The translations under genes and the position numbers were made by a program. A DNA stretch of 64,000 bases from JBEBVQ01 sp037190845 (lineage in GTDB: Bacteria > Bacteroidota > Bacteroidia > Chitinophagales > Chitinophagaceae), in the NCBI GenBank assembly GCA_037190845.1, contig JBBCJI010000002.1:1-64000 (forward strand). Direction: 5' to 3'. This document shows, piece after piece, positions 8,197 through 15,779 of the stretch. Below the pieces are notes generated by a model. The model was not told the origin of the DNA. It saw nothing but the letters and a program-made list of their open reading frames with translations, and searched no databases. Every line of letters begins with the position of its first letter. Position 1 is the first letter of the stretch.

Positions 8197-8952
8197 GTGA
8201 AGATTACGTTTCTGGGAACCGGCACGTCGCAGGGGGTGCCGATAATCGGTTGTGATTGTAACGTATGTCGCTCGTCTGATCCCAGGGATAAAAGGTTGCG
8301 GGTGTCTGTTCTGATTGAGACACGGGAAGCAAATATTGTGATAGATACCGGTCCTGATTTCCGTTATCAGATGCTGCGTGAACGGGTACGCAAACTGGAT
8401 GCTGTTATTTTTACGCACGGACACAAAGACCATACGGCGGGTCTGGATGATGTACGGGCCTTTAATTATTTCCAGCAACGACCGATGGATGTATATGCGA
8501 CTTCAGAAACACAGCAGACTATACGGCGGGAGTTTTCCTACATTTTTGAAGCGCCGGATTATCCCGGTATACCGAGGATCAACCTGCATACAATTGAAGA
8601 TCAGCCTTTTTATATAAATGGTCTTGAAATTATCCCGGTCAGGCTCCTCCATTACCGTATGGAAGTACTCGGTTTCAGGATCGGCGGTTTTACTTATATC
8701 ACCGATGCCAATTACATTGCTCCGGAAGAGCTGGAGAAGGTGAAGGGTAGTGTCAACCTGGTTTTGAATGCGTTGCGCCATGAGCCGCATATTTCACATT
8801 TTTCATTCAGCGAAGCAATAGCGGTGGCGCAACAAGCAGGGGCAGGCCATACTTATTTTACCCATATCAGCCATCAGTTGGGCCGGCATGAGGATGTGAG
8901 CAGGACATTACCGGAGGGTATTTCGCTGGCGTACGACGGATTGATATTGTAG
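8197..8952 (+). CDS. Metallo-beta-lactamase-fold hydrolase (phosphodiesterase-like)
   Basis: The 251-residue protein starts KITFLGTGTSQGVPIIGCDC and contains the metal motif THGHKDHTAGLDD (HxHxDH), later metal ligands in YITDANYI and THISHQLGRH. This matches the PhnP / RNase Z-like branch, which often hydrolyses phosphodiesters. A CxCxxC-type segment (GCDCNVC) near the N-terminus is typical of this branch. I chose the GTG at 8197, which gives the conserved start; the frame is also open from a TTG at 8146 overlapping the previous stop. The stop codon TAG at 8950 is the first part of a palindromic element. Confidence 0.82.
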   Translation: MKITFLGTGTSQGVPIIGCDCNVCRSSDPRDKRLRVSVLIETREANIVIDTGPDFRYQMLRERVRKLDAVIFTHGHKDHTAGLDDVRAFNYFQQRPMDVYATSETQQTIRREFSYIFEAPDYPGIPRINLHTIEDQPFYINGLEIIPVRLLHYRMEVLGFRIGGFTYITDANYIAPEELEKVKGSVNLVLNALRHEPHISHFSFSEAIAVAQQAGAGHTYFTHISHQLGRHEDVSRTLPEGISLAYDGLIL

Positions 8953-9010
8953 GGGCAACCCTTGTGGTTGCCCTTATATGGTATAGGGCAACCACAAGGG
9001 TTGCCCCTAC
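8949..9010. repeat. 26-bp perfect inverted repeat ending in GTAG/CTAC
   Basis: Arms 8949-8974 (GTAGGGGCAACCCTTGTGGT onward) and 8985-9010 are exact complements around a 10-base loop. The element's own TAG at 8950-8952 is the stop codon of the preceding hydrolase. The stem could end transcription. A GTAG outer end is shared with the elements after aroC and mltG. Confidence 0.88.
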
Positions 9011-9031
9011 GGTACATTCTTCCTATATTTA
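9001..9031 (+). promoter_or_regulatory. Candidate promoter of the TlpA-like gene
   Basis: TTG at 9001-9003 and TATATTTA at 9024-9031 are 20 bases apart, close to the Bacteroidota TTTG/TAnnTTTG consensus. The start codon is at 9082, leaving a leader of about 45 bases. The -33 part lies in the right arm of the palindromic element. Confidence 0.4.
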
Positions 9032-9081
9032 CACCGGATACCTGTATTCATTGAACCTGAATTGAAAAACACCATACCCGA

Positions 9082-9606
9082 ATGAAAAAAATATTTGCCA
9101 CATTATTCCTGATCGGAGGTTTTGCCGCAGCAGCCGTAGCACAGTACGGCAATGATTTTATCAAGATCGGACAGAAAGCTCCGGATTTGCAATATGAAGA
9201 CCCGCAGGGTAAGATTCTGAAATTATCGGAGATTAATAAAGGCCGTGTATTGCTGGTTGATTTCTGGGCGTCATGGTGCGGGCCCTGCCGGCGTGCTAAT
9301 CCGGGGTTGGTAGCATTTTATGAAAAATATAAGGATCAGAAATTCAAAGATGCCAAAAAAGGATTTGCTATTGTCAGCGTTTCGCTCGATCAGGGTAAAG
9401 ACAAATGGGTGGCTGCCATAGAGAAAGACAAGCTCAGCTGGCCCTGGCATATGAGTGATCTCGGTGGGTGGCGCTCCAAGGCTGCCGCTGCTTATGGGGT
9501 TTCTTTTATACCACAGGCATTTCTGATTGATGCGCAGGGGAATATTGTAGGTAAGTATATGATGGCCGAACAGGCAGAAGAAGATTTGAAGAAACTATTG
9601 AAGTAA
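9082..9606 (+). CDS. TlpA-like thioredoxin-fold protein
   Basis: The 174-residue protein has a signal peptide (MKKIFATLFLIGGFAAAAVA, cleavage near AQYG) and a periplasmic thioredoxin fold. The redox motif WCGPC lies in DFWASWCGPCRRANPG near residue 70, and the cis-proline loop reads GVSFIPQAFLID. Members of this family reduce disulfides or help cytochrome and envelope protein maturation. An intrinsic terminator follows at 9631, so it is probably monocistronic. Confidence 0.88.
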   Translation: MKKIFATLFLIGGFAAAAVAQYGNDFIKIGQKAPDLQYEDPQGKILKLSEINKGRVLLVDFWASWCGPCRRANPGLVAFYEKYKDQKFKDAKKGFAIVSVSLDQGKDKWVAAIEKDKLSWPWHMSDLGGWRSKAAAAYGVSFIPQAFLIDAQGNIVGKYMMAEQAEEDLKKLLK

Positions 9607-9632
9607 ATCGCTTCATTGAGAAAGCCGGATGA

Positions 9633-9677
9633 CGTAACAGGAGCGCTTTATATGCTGTTATCCTGTTACGTCTTTTT
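9633..9677 (+). terminator. Intrinsic terminator after the TlpA-like gene
   Basis: The arms GACGTAACAGGA and TCCTGTTACGTC are perfect complements around a loop of about 16 bases and are followed by TTTTTTG. It lies 25 bases after the stop codon. Confidence 0.85.
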
Positions 9678-9691
9678 TGTTTGTAATAATT

Positions 9692-10762
9692 ATGGCACGT
9701 CATATTGTACGTATGCATAAACTCCGCAACAAAGGTTCCCGCTCTGGTAGCAGAAAATGGTTGTGGTGGAGTCTTGTTATCCTGTTAGCCGTGGGGTTAT
9801 ATCTTCTTTTTAAGGTCTTCGGCCCTAATACCGGCTCCATGATGCAGGGCGAATACCTGTACATCCGCACGGGATCTGATTTTGAAATGGTGAAACAAGT
9901 ACTGCACGAAGGAGGATTTATAAAAGACCTGCGTAGCTTTAATGTATTGGCGCAGCGTGCCAATTATCCGAGGCATATTTATCCCGGCAAGTATCACATC
10001 CGGAAAGGGATGAGTAATTATGATCTGATCCGTTTATTGCGTAGCGGGCGCCAGATACCGGTCAGGCTGGTGATCAATAAGCTGCGTACTAAAGATGATT
10101 TTGTGCGTCTGGTAAGCAATCATCTCGAAGCCGATTCTGGAACGCTCCGGCAAATGCTTGGTGATCATGCATACCTGTCGCAGTTCGGCCTCGACACGAA
10201 TACGGCGTTGTGTGCTATCCTGCCCGATACCTATGAATTTTACTGGAATACCAATGCAGATAAGGTTTTCCGGAAAATTGAAAAAAACTATGTTCGTTTC
10301 TGGACGGAAGAACGGAAAGCACAGGCAGCCATACAAGGCCTTTCACCGCGGGAAGTCGTGGTGCTGGCATCTATTGTAGAAGAAGAAACCAACCGGGCAG
10401 AAGAACAACCGTTGATTGCCGGTGTTTATCTCAATCGTCTGAAAAAAGGAATGAAGCTGCAGGCCGATCCTACGGCGCGGTATGCCTTTGGCGATTTTAC
10501 GATCCGCCGTATCACAGCGGAGCATACCGGTATTGTTTCGCCATATAATACTTATTATGCACCGGGCCTCCCCCCGGGGCCGATATGTACGCCGGAGGCA
10601 AAGACGATACAGGCCGTGCTGGATGCCCCGGATACGGATTACCTGTACTTTTGCGCCAGTGGAGATGGTAGCGGCAGACACCTGTTTGCCGTCACGTATC
10701 GTGAGCATTTGGAGAATGCACGTGCTTACCACCGGGTATTGAATGAACAGGGGATCAGATAG
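9692..10762 (+). CDS. mltG: Endolytic transglycosylase MltG
   Basis: The 356-residue protein cuts nascent glycan strands at the inner membrane and sets their length. After a basic cytoplasmic tail, one membrane span is visible (WWSLVILLAVGLYLLFKVFG). The YceG domain follows with the catalytic glutamate in ASIVEEETNRAEEQ, then LQADPTARYAFG, SPYNTYYAPGLPPGPICTP and a final ASGDGSGRHLFAVTYREHL. Start taken at ATG 9692; ATG 9713 is an alternative. The stop codon TAG (10760-10762) abuts a palindromic element shared with the converging gene. Confidence 0.93.
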   Translation: MARHIVRMHKLRNKGSRSGSRKWLWWSLVILLAVGLYLLFKVFGPNTGSMMQGEYLYIRTGSDFEMVKQVLHEGGFIKDLRSFNVLAQRANYPRHIYPGKYHIRKGMSNYDLIRLLRSGRQIPVRLVINKLRTKDDFVRLVSNHLEADSGTLRQMLGDHAYLSQFGLDTNTALCAILPDTYEFYWNTNADKVFRKIEKNYVRFWTEERKAQAAIQGLSPREVVVLASIVEEETNRAEEQPLIAGVYLNRLKKGMKLQADPTARYAFGDFTIRRITAEHTGIVSPYNTYYAPGLPPGPICTPEAKTIQAVLDAPDTDYLYFCASGDGSGRHLFAVTYREHLENARAYHRVLNEQGIR

Positions 10763-10786
10763 AGGCACGATGCATCGCGTCTCTAC
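10762..10786. repeat. 25-base near-palindrome between converging genes
   Basis: GAGGCACGATGCATCGCGTC followed by TCTAC matches the copy at 5266-5290. Its final CTAC gives the stop codon (CTA at 10783-10785, read as TAG) of the minus-strand radical SAM gene, while its first base closes the TAG of mltG. Confidence 0.72.
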
Positions 10787-12072
10787 AGATGGGCAAAATC
10801 CGTATCAAACGCCCGCATACGCTCTGCCGGCGGATTGTAATATCCGTATTTCAGATCCGGAAATTCTTCCTGTATCAATTCCATCATTTGCCCGATGCCC
10901 ATGCATTCGCCCGTGTCAGCAATCCCCATCTTACCCAGATACCAGTCAGGATCTATATTGAAATTCCGCCACTGGATCATGTTCAGGTTGGTCTCCCGGA
11001 TCAGCGTACGTAAAGCTTCGTATTCTTCAATGCTGTCGGTCATGCCGGGGAAAGCGAAATAGTTGATGGAGGCCCATCCTCCGAGCCGGTTTACAATCCG
11101 CAGGCTTTCCACGATATCTTCAAACCGATAATTGTTGGGCTGATAATATTTAGTGTATATATCGGCACGGGCAGAGTTGGTGCTTACGCGGATGCTGTTT
11201 AATCCGGCCTTCATAAGCGCTTCTACGGCTGCAGGCTTACTGCCGTTTGTGTTAATGTTGATGCTGCCTTTGGACGTGTGTTTGCGTATTTCAATGATCG
11301 AAGTGCGGATTGTTTCCCACATCAGTAGCGGTTCGCCTTCACAACCTTGCCCGAAGCTGATGATCGGGTAGGGGGCGGTTTCAAGATGAGGCACGGTATA
11401 TTCTACAATCTCATCGGCAGTAGGCTTGAAGGTCAGACGATCCTGGTTGGATACGATGGTTTCTTCCTGTGGCTGGAAGGAGATGCAACCAATGCAGTTT
11501 GCGTTGCAGGCAGGGGAAGCAGGAACGGGACATTCCCAGCGTCCCATAAAATAATTCCGTGCTGCGGGGCAATGATAGGTAAGTGCACAGTTGTCGGCAA
11601 GATGCTTCACCAACCGGTTGTGCGGATAAGTCGTAAGCAAATGACCGATCCCTTTTTTGATTTCTGTTTCATCATAGCCGGAGCACTCCTGGCGGATGTC
11701 CTGCTCGATACGTATCGCCGGTACGTAAAACTGATCATTGTGCCATCCCGCGGCAGTATAACAAAACAGTGGTAATGTAGGAGCCTCTGGCAGCGTTTCA
11801 TATGCGGCCAGGTAAAAGCCTGTATGTGCGGGCGGTATGAAGGCAGCGACTGCCCATCCTTTTTCGCACAGGCGCATTTCACCGGTCCGTACGTCAATGC
11901 CGATACCTCTTCTGCCAGGGAGTTCATACAACGACCCTCCGTCGGGCAACAGGATCCATTCGTTTTCTTCCACAGGCACGGCATCCCAGCCGCTGCGTCC
12001 GACAGCGTATAATGTCGTGTCTTCGAAGATATTGCCATTCCCGTCGGAATACAGGATGTAGGGATGTGCCAT
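10783..12072 (-). CDS. Radical SAM protein of unknown substrate
   Basis: The 429-residue protein contains the [4Fe-4S]-binding motif CNANCIGC (CxxxCxxC) near residue 190, then GQGCEGEPLL (the GGE-like region), NTNGSKP and STNSARADIY, typical of radical SAM cores. The first about 180 residues form a separate N-terminal region with no motif I can name. The substrate is not evident. The membrane protein upstream ends 8 bases away, suggesting cotranscription. Confidence 0.82.
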   Translation of the reverse strand: MAHPYILYSDGNGNIFEDTTLYAVGRSGWDAVPVEENEWILLPDGGSLYELPGRRGIGIDVRTGEMRLCEKGWAVAAFIPPAHTGFYLAAYETLPEAPTLPLFCYTAAGWHNDQFYVPAIRIEQDIRQECSGYDETEIKKGIGHLLTTYPHNRLVKHLADNCALTYHCPAARNYFMGRWECPVPASPACNANCIGCISFQPQEETIVSNQDRLTFKPTADEIVEYTVPHLETAPYPIISFGQGCEGEPLLMWETIRTSIIEIRKHTSKGSININTNGSKPAAVEALMKAGLNSIRVSTNSARADIYTKYYQPNNYRFEDIVESLRIVNRLGGWASINYFAFPGMTDSIEEYEALRTLIRETNLNMIQWRNFNIDPDWYLGKMGIADTGECMGIGQMMELIQEEFPDLKYGYYNPPAERMRAFDTDFAHL

Positions 12073-12080
12073 ATGCGTAG

Positions 12081-12722
12081 TTACCAGTTGTTTTGAATTC
12101 TTTTATCTTTTCCTGTTTCGATCTGTGTGGTGCACCAGGCTTCGAACGTTTCACGGTCAAAGCCGGCTTCCTGTACATTCCATTGCATCAGACGGTTGTG
12201 GAGACAGTCTACCGTGAGCACGCCGAAGCGGAGCATAACCCGTTCTACTTCAGGCCAGGATAGTTGTTTTCTGCGTGAGGCAGGAGGTAGCCGGATGCCT
12301 TTTTCATTGATGGTGATATGCTGTCTCCGGTTTTTACCTTTTTCCCAGAAAAGGGAAAAAGCCAGGGTGAGGCTGACGATGCCTGCCATGGCAGCCGGTA
12401 TCCACCATTGGAACAGCATGAAAAAAAATGCTCCGGCGGAGAGCATGGTGAGTTCAATGATGCGGAATATATGGTTAATATGCGGGTTCAGCAGCCATTT
12501 GTTGCGTAGCAGGATAATGCCCAGCAGGAACAGACCCGACAGCAGGAACAGGGTTCCTGCCATTAGTACGGTGTTATCTGGGAGCGGAAGCACAGGAGCA
12601 TATGTCCGTATCAGGAAGCAGAGCCCTCCCGTACCGGTCAGTGTTAGTGCAGCGATCAGGTGTAAAGCCGTAACCTGGTGTGGCTTTACCCGTTCCTCCA
12701 CCAGTTCCAGTTTGAAATCCAT
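12081..12722 (-). CDS. Membrane protein of unknown function
   Basis: The 213-residue protein shows four hydrophobic spans in its first two thirds (LIAALTLTGTGGLCFLIRTY, VLMAGTLFLLSGLFLLGIIL, then a paired hairpin ending MAGIVSLTLAFSLFW), followed by a cytoplasmic tail (NEKGIRLP, LSWPEVERVMLRFGVLTVD) like those of PH-like or YcxB-type proteins. No family is recognised with confidence. It precedes the radical SAM gene by 8 bases. Confidence 0.65.
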   Translation of the reverse strand: MDFKLELVEERVKPHQVTALHLIAALTLTGTGGLCFLIRTYAPVLPLPDNTVLMAGTLFLLSGLFLLGIILLRNKWLLNPHINHIFRIIELTMLSAGAFFFMLFQWWIPAAMAGIVSLTLAFSLFWEKGKNRRQHITINEKGIRLPPASRRKQLSWPEVERVMLRFGVLTVDCLHNRLMQWNVQEAGFDRETFEAWCTTQIETGKDKRIQNNW

Positions 12723-12727
12723 ATATG

Positions 12728-12735
12728 CAAAGGTA
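12728..12735 (-). promoter_or_regulatory. Candidate -7 box TACCTTTG, very close to the start codon
   Basis: On the minus strand TACCTTTG ends 5 bases before the ATG at 12722. A start site a few bases downstream would give an almost leaderless mRNA. Confidence 0.5.
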
Positions 12736-12737
12736 CG

Positions 12738-12815
12738 GGTAATTGAAAATTGAAAATGAAGAATTGAAAATGAGCAACATGTTCCACTTTCAATGCTCCA
12801 CTTTCAATTTTCAAT
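12738..12815. repeat. AATTGAAAATGA word repeat
   Basis: Three direct copies of AATTGAAAAT-like words are followed by inverted copies (CACTTTCAAT, CACTTTCAATTTTCAATT), so the segment can fold into a long AT-rich hairpin. It fills the gap between the membrane protein and response regulator genes. Confidence 0.65.
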
Positions 12816-12820
12816 TGGTC

Positions 12821-13459
12821 TCACGCGAGTCCCATCTCCAGCGCAACTCTTGCCAGGCCTACGCTGTTTTTAACATTCAGCTTGTGGAGCAAGCTCATCC
12901 GGTGGTTTTTTACGGTACGTTCACTGAGGAATAATTTTTCGGCGATCTCTTGGTTGGTAAGCTCTGACACAATCAGTTGCAGGATCTCTTTTTCGCGGCG
13001 TGTAAGTTGCGGCGCTACGCCGGCTGCCTGCTTTTTTGTTCGTGAGAGGTTAAGCAGCAGTTCTTCTTTTATGGAAGCCTCAATAAATTGTTCGCCACGG
13101 TATACCTTTTCGATGGCCTCTATCAATACCTGCGGGTCCGTATTTTTCAGCAGGTAGCCAAGACATCCCTGCTGCAGCATATCTTTTGCGTGGAAGGTGT
13201 TGTCCAGGCTGGTAAGCGCCAGTATCCGGACGGAGGGGTATTTTTTAGAGATAATCCGCGCCAGCTCGTTTCCCTGCATATCCGGCAGCTGGATGTCGAG
13301 TAATAAAACATCCGGCAGTGCTTGCTCCAGGCCTTCCAGCAATGCAGCGCCGGAATTGTACGTGGATTCAACCGTTATATGCGCATACTGGCTGAGCACT
13401 TGCGTTAACCCGATGATGACCAGCGGATGGTCGTCTGTAATGGCTATTCTGATGGGCAT
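12821..13459 (-). CDS. NarL/LuxR-type response regulator
   Basis: The 212-residue protein has a receiver domain (IAITDDHPLVIIG acidic pocket; phosphoacceptor Asp in LLLDIQLPDMQGNE near residue 57; LALTS and the switch lysine in YLLKNTDPQ) and a C-terminal LuxR helix-turn-helix (LTRREKEILQLIVSELTNQE, then IAEKLFLSERTVKNH). It is the likely partner of the histidine kinase gene 90 bases upstream on the same strand. Target genes are not evident. Confidence 0.92.
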   Translation of the reverse strand: MPIRIAITDDHPLVIIGLTQVLSQYAHITVESTYNSGAALLEGLEQALPDVLLLDIQLPDMQGNELARIISKKYPSVRILALTSLDNTFHAKDMLQQGCLGYLLKNTDPQVLIEAIEKVYRGEQFIEASIKEELLLNLSRTKKQAAGVAPQLTRREKEILQLIVSELTNQEIAEKLFLSERTVKNHRMSLLHKLNVKNSVGLARVALEMGLA

Positions 13460-13549
13460 ATTCTGAACTCCTCCGGATAATTATGACTTCAAGGTACAAA
13501 ATTTGTTCGGGTATGGATTTATACCGGCAGGGTGAACCATGCTTTTTCG

Positions 13550-15568
13550 TTATGCAGATGTAGCCTGGTTTACCCCGGCAGGAATTTCGAATTCGAGATA
13601 TACGGATGTACCTTCTCCCGGACGGGAAGTGATCGAAAATATGCCGCCAAGTGCTTTAACCCGGGTTTGCAGATTGTTTAGCCCCATGCCTTTGTGGCCG
13701 TTCAGCTTTGCCTGATCGAATCCGCAGCCATCGTCTTCCACTGTGAGACTCAGCAGGTTGTCCTGGTAATCGAGCTGTACCAATACCTGTCCGGCCTGGG
13801 CATGTTTTACTGCATTCTGTATCAGTTCCTGTGTAATACGGTAAAGGATCAGTTCAAAATCGGGGTTGGTCATGGGTACTGCTGCCGGAGCAAGGAAGCT
13901 GACAGCCGGTGACGCTCCTTTGCTCATTTTGTCACAGAAAATTTTAACGGCTTCCACAAGTCCTGCCTGTAATAATATTTCGGGCATCAGATTATGAGCC
14001 GTTTTTCTCAGTTCGTCAATGGTTTCATCGAGTTGCCGGAGTGCTGCCGGAAAATCAGCCTTACGCTCATCTGTGGCGGCTTGCCGGTTCTGAATAGCCC
14101 CAAAACTCAGGCGGGTGGCCGACAACTGGCCGACAATCCCGTCATGCAGGTCGCGTGCGATTCGTGCGCGTTCTTTTTCTTCCCCGTCCATAATTGCTTT
14201 TAAGCGCACTATTTCCTGTTCCTGTTGCAGGTTTTGGATCTTATGGGCCTGGAGGCGTTGTTGCTGTTTGTTGCTGCGATATGCGAACACAAGCAAACTT
14301 GCCAGGAACAGCGCCCCTGCTGTAATGCTGATGATCCAGGTGTTTTTCTCTTTTAATTTATTTTCCTGCAGGGCAATCTTATATCCCTTCTGAAGTATTT
14401 CCTTGTCTTTCTCTGCAGTCCGGTAACGGGTTTCCAGCAAGTGTACGTTGTTGGCAATTTCCTTTCCTGTAATACTGTCTTTGGCAGCTACGTGCTGCCG
14501 GTAATACTCCAGCGCTTCCCGATAGTTTTGGGTTTTGGTGTATAGCTGCGACAGGGAGTGATAGATATTGGGCAATTCGGTTGAATAAGAAGTAGCCTGT
14601 GCCTCCTTCAGCGCCTGCTGGAGCAATGGCTCCGATTTTTTATAATTTCCTATTGAATAATATGCCTGGCCAGAGACATGCAGAGTTTTTATGTAGTGGT
14701 GCCGGTATACCCGGTTACGTAGCGTCAACGCTTCATTCAGGTAGGTTATAGCCTTCCGGGCACTGTCTGCCTGCAGATATTGCAGGTACAGGGTTGCCAG
14801 GTTATTGAGCGCACTTGCCTCTGTATTGACCAGGTGATGCTGCCGGGCGTGGGTCAAAGCCTCTGTGAAAATATGCAGGCTCTGGTCCCATTGTTTTTGC
14901 CGGCCGTAATGTATCCCTTTGCTGATCAGGGCAGATCCGAGCGAGGCATAATTCTTTTCCCTGCGGGCGGTTGCTTCAGCAATATCCAGGTAATAGGTGG
15001 TTTGTTCATGATCCTGGCCGTCGGAAGGTGCAATATAACGGAGGAGGATCGGGATATTGTTGTAAATAGAGCTCATGGATGTCTGGCCATATCCTTTCTC
15101 AATCGACAGTGCTGCACGGCCAAGGCAGATCATGCTTTGGTAAAATTCTCCCAGGTACATATGCTGCACGGCCATATTATTATAAATATCCGCCCGCTTG
15201 TTTTCCAGCCTGGGAACGCGGTAGCTGTAGTATAGTGCCTGCCTGTAGGCATGGATACTCTCCCGGTACATGGCCTTATTCATATACACATATCCCATCC
15301 CAAGCCACGAAATGCCTGTTCCGTATTCATAACTTCCCTGTCTGCTTTCCTCTAATGCTCTGGTCAGCAATGCCAGCGCACTGTCGGGCATGTGATTCAT
15401 AATGTCTGCTGCTGCTTCTACCAGATTGCGGATAAGGTTGGTATCGGCATCATATATAAGTTGTACCGGTCTTTCTCCTTCTGTAAAAGGAAGCTCCCGT
15501 ATCTGCATGATCCCGTAGAACGGCAGCAACAGTAAAATGAAAAATATAATAATAAACCTGCTTGGCAT
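13550..15568 (-). CDS. TPR-containing sensor histidine kinase (HisKA_3)
   Basis: The 672-residue protein begins with a hydrophobic export or membrane segment (FIIIFFILLLLPFYGI), followed by about ten tetratricopeptide-like helices in the periplasm (for example GISWLGMGYVYMNKAMYRES and ALNNLATLYLQYLQADSARK). A membrane span (WIISITAGALFLASLLVFAY) leads to a coiled coil and the dimerisation/phosphotransfer helix with the histidine in RIARDLHDGIVGQLSA, then an HATPase domain (LIQNAVKHA, DDGCGFD, GMGLNNLQTRV). I chose the ATG at 15568 because the frame upstream adds a non-membrane tail. It pairs with the response regulator downstream. Confidence 0.9.
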   Translation of the reverse strand: MPSRFIIIFFILLLLPFYGIMQIRELPFTEGERPVQLIYDADTNLIRNLVEAAADIMNHMPDSALALLTRALEESRQGSYEYGTGISWLGMGYVYMNKAMYRESIHAYRQALYYSYRVPRLENKRADIYNNMAVQHMYLGEFYQSMICLGRAALSIEKGYGQTSMSSIYNNIPILLRYIAPSDGQDHEQTTYYLDIAEATARREKNYASLGSALISKGIHYGRQKQWDQSLHIFTEALTHARQHHLVNTEASALNNLATLYLQYLQADSARKAITYLNEALTLRNRVYRHHYIKTLHVSGQAYYSIGNYKKSEPLLQQALKEAQATSYSTELPNIYHSLSQLYTKTQNYREALEYYRQHVAAKDSITGKEIANNVHLLETRYRTAEKDKEILQKGYKIALQENKLKEKNTWIISITAGALFLASLLVFAYRSNKQQQRLQAHKIQNLQQEQEIVRLKAIMDGEEKERARIARDLHDGIVGQLSATRLSFGAIQNRQAATDERKADFPAALRQLDETIDELRKTAHNLMPEILLQAGLVEAVKIFCDKMSKGASPAVSFLAPAAVPMTNPDFELILYRITQELIQNAVKHAQAGQVLVQLDYQDNLLSLTVEDDGCGFDQAKLNGHKGMGLNNLQTRVKALGGIFSITSRPGEGTSVYLEFEIPAGVNQATSA

Positions 15569-15779
15569 AAAGGTATTCCGGCTTACCTGATTCGGATGTG
15601 TCCGGGCCTTTAAAATTAGTCCTTTATACTCAAAAAAATAATTGGGCCTATGGGCTCTTATATTCATATGGTAAACGGGTTAATTTTGAAATTGAAAATG
15701 TGCTGACAAATAAGAAAGTATGATTTGCAGGACATCTCTGGCTAAAAAGCAGCCGATAAACAATTAAAACTTAGGAAAT

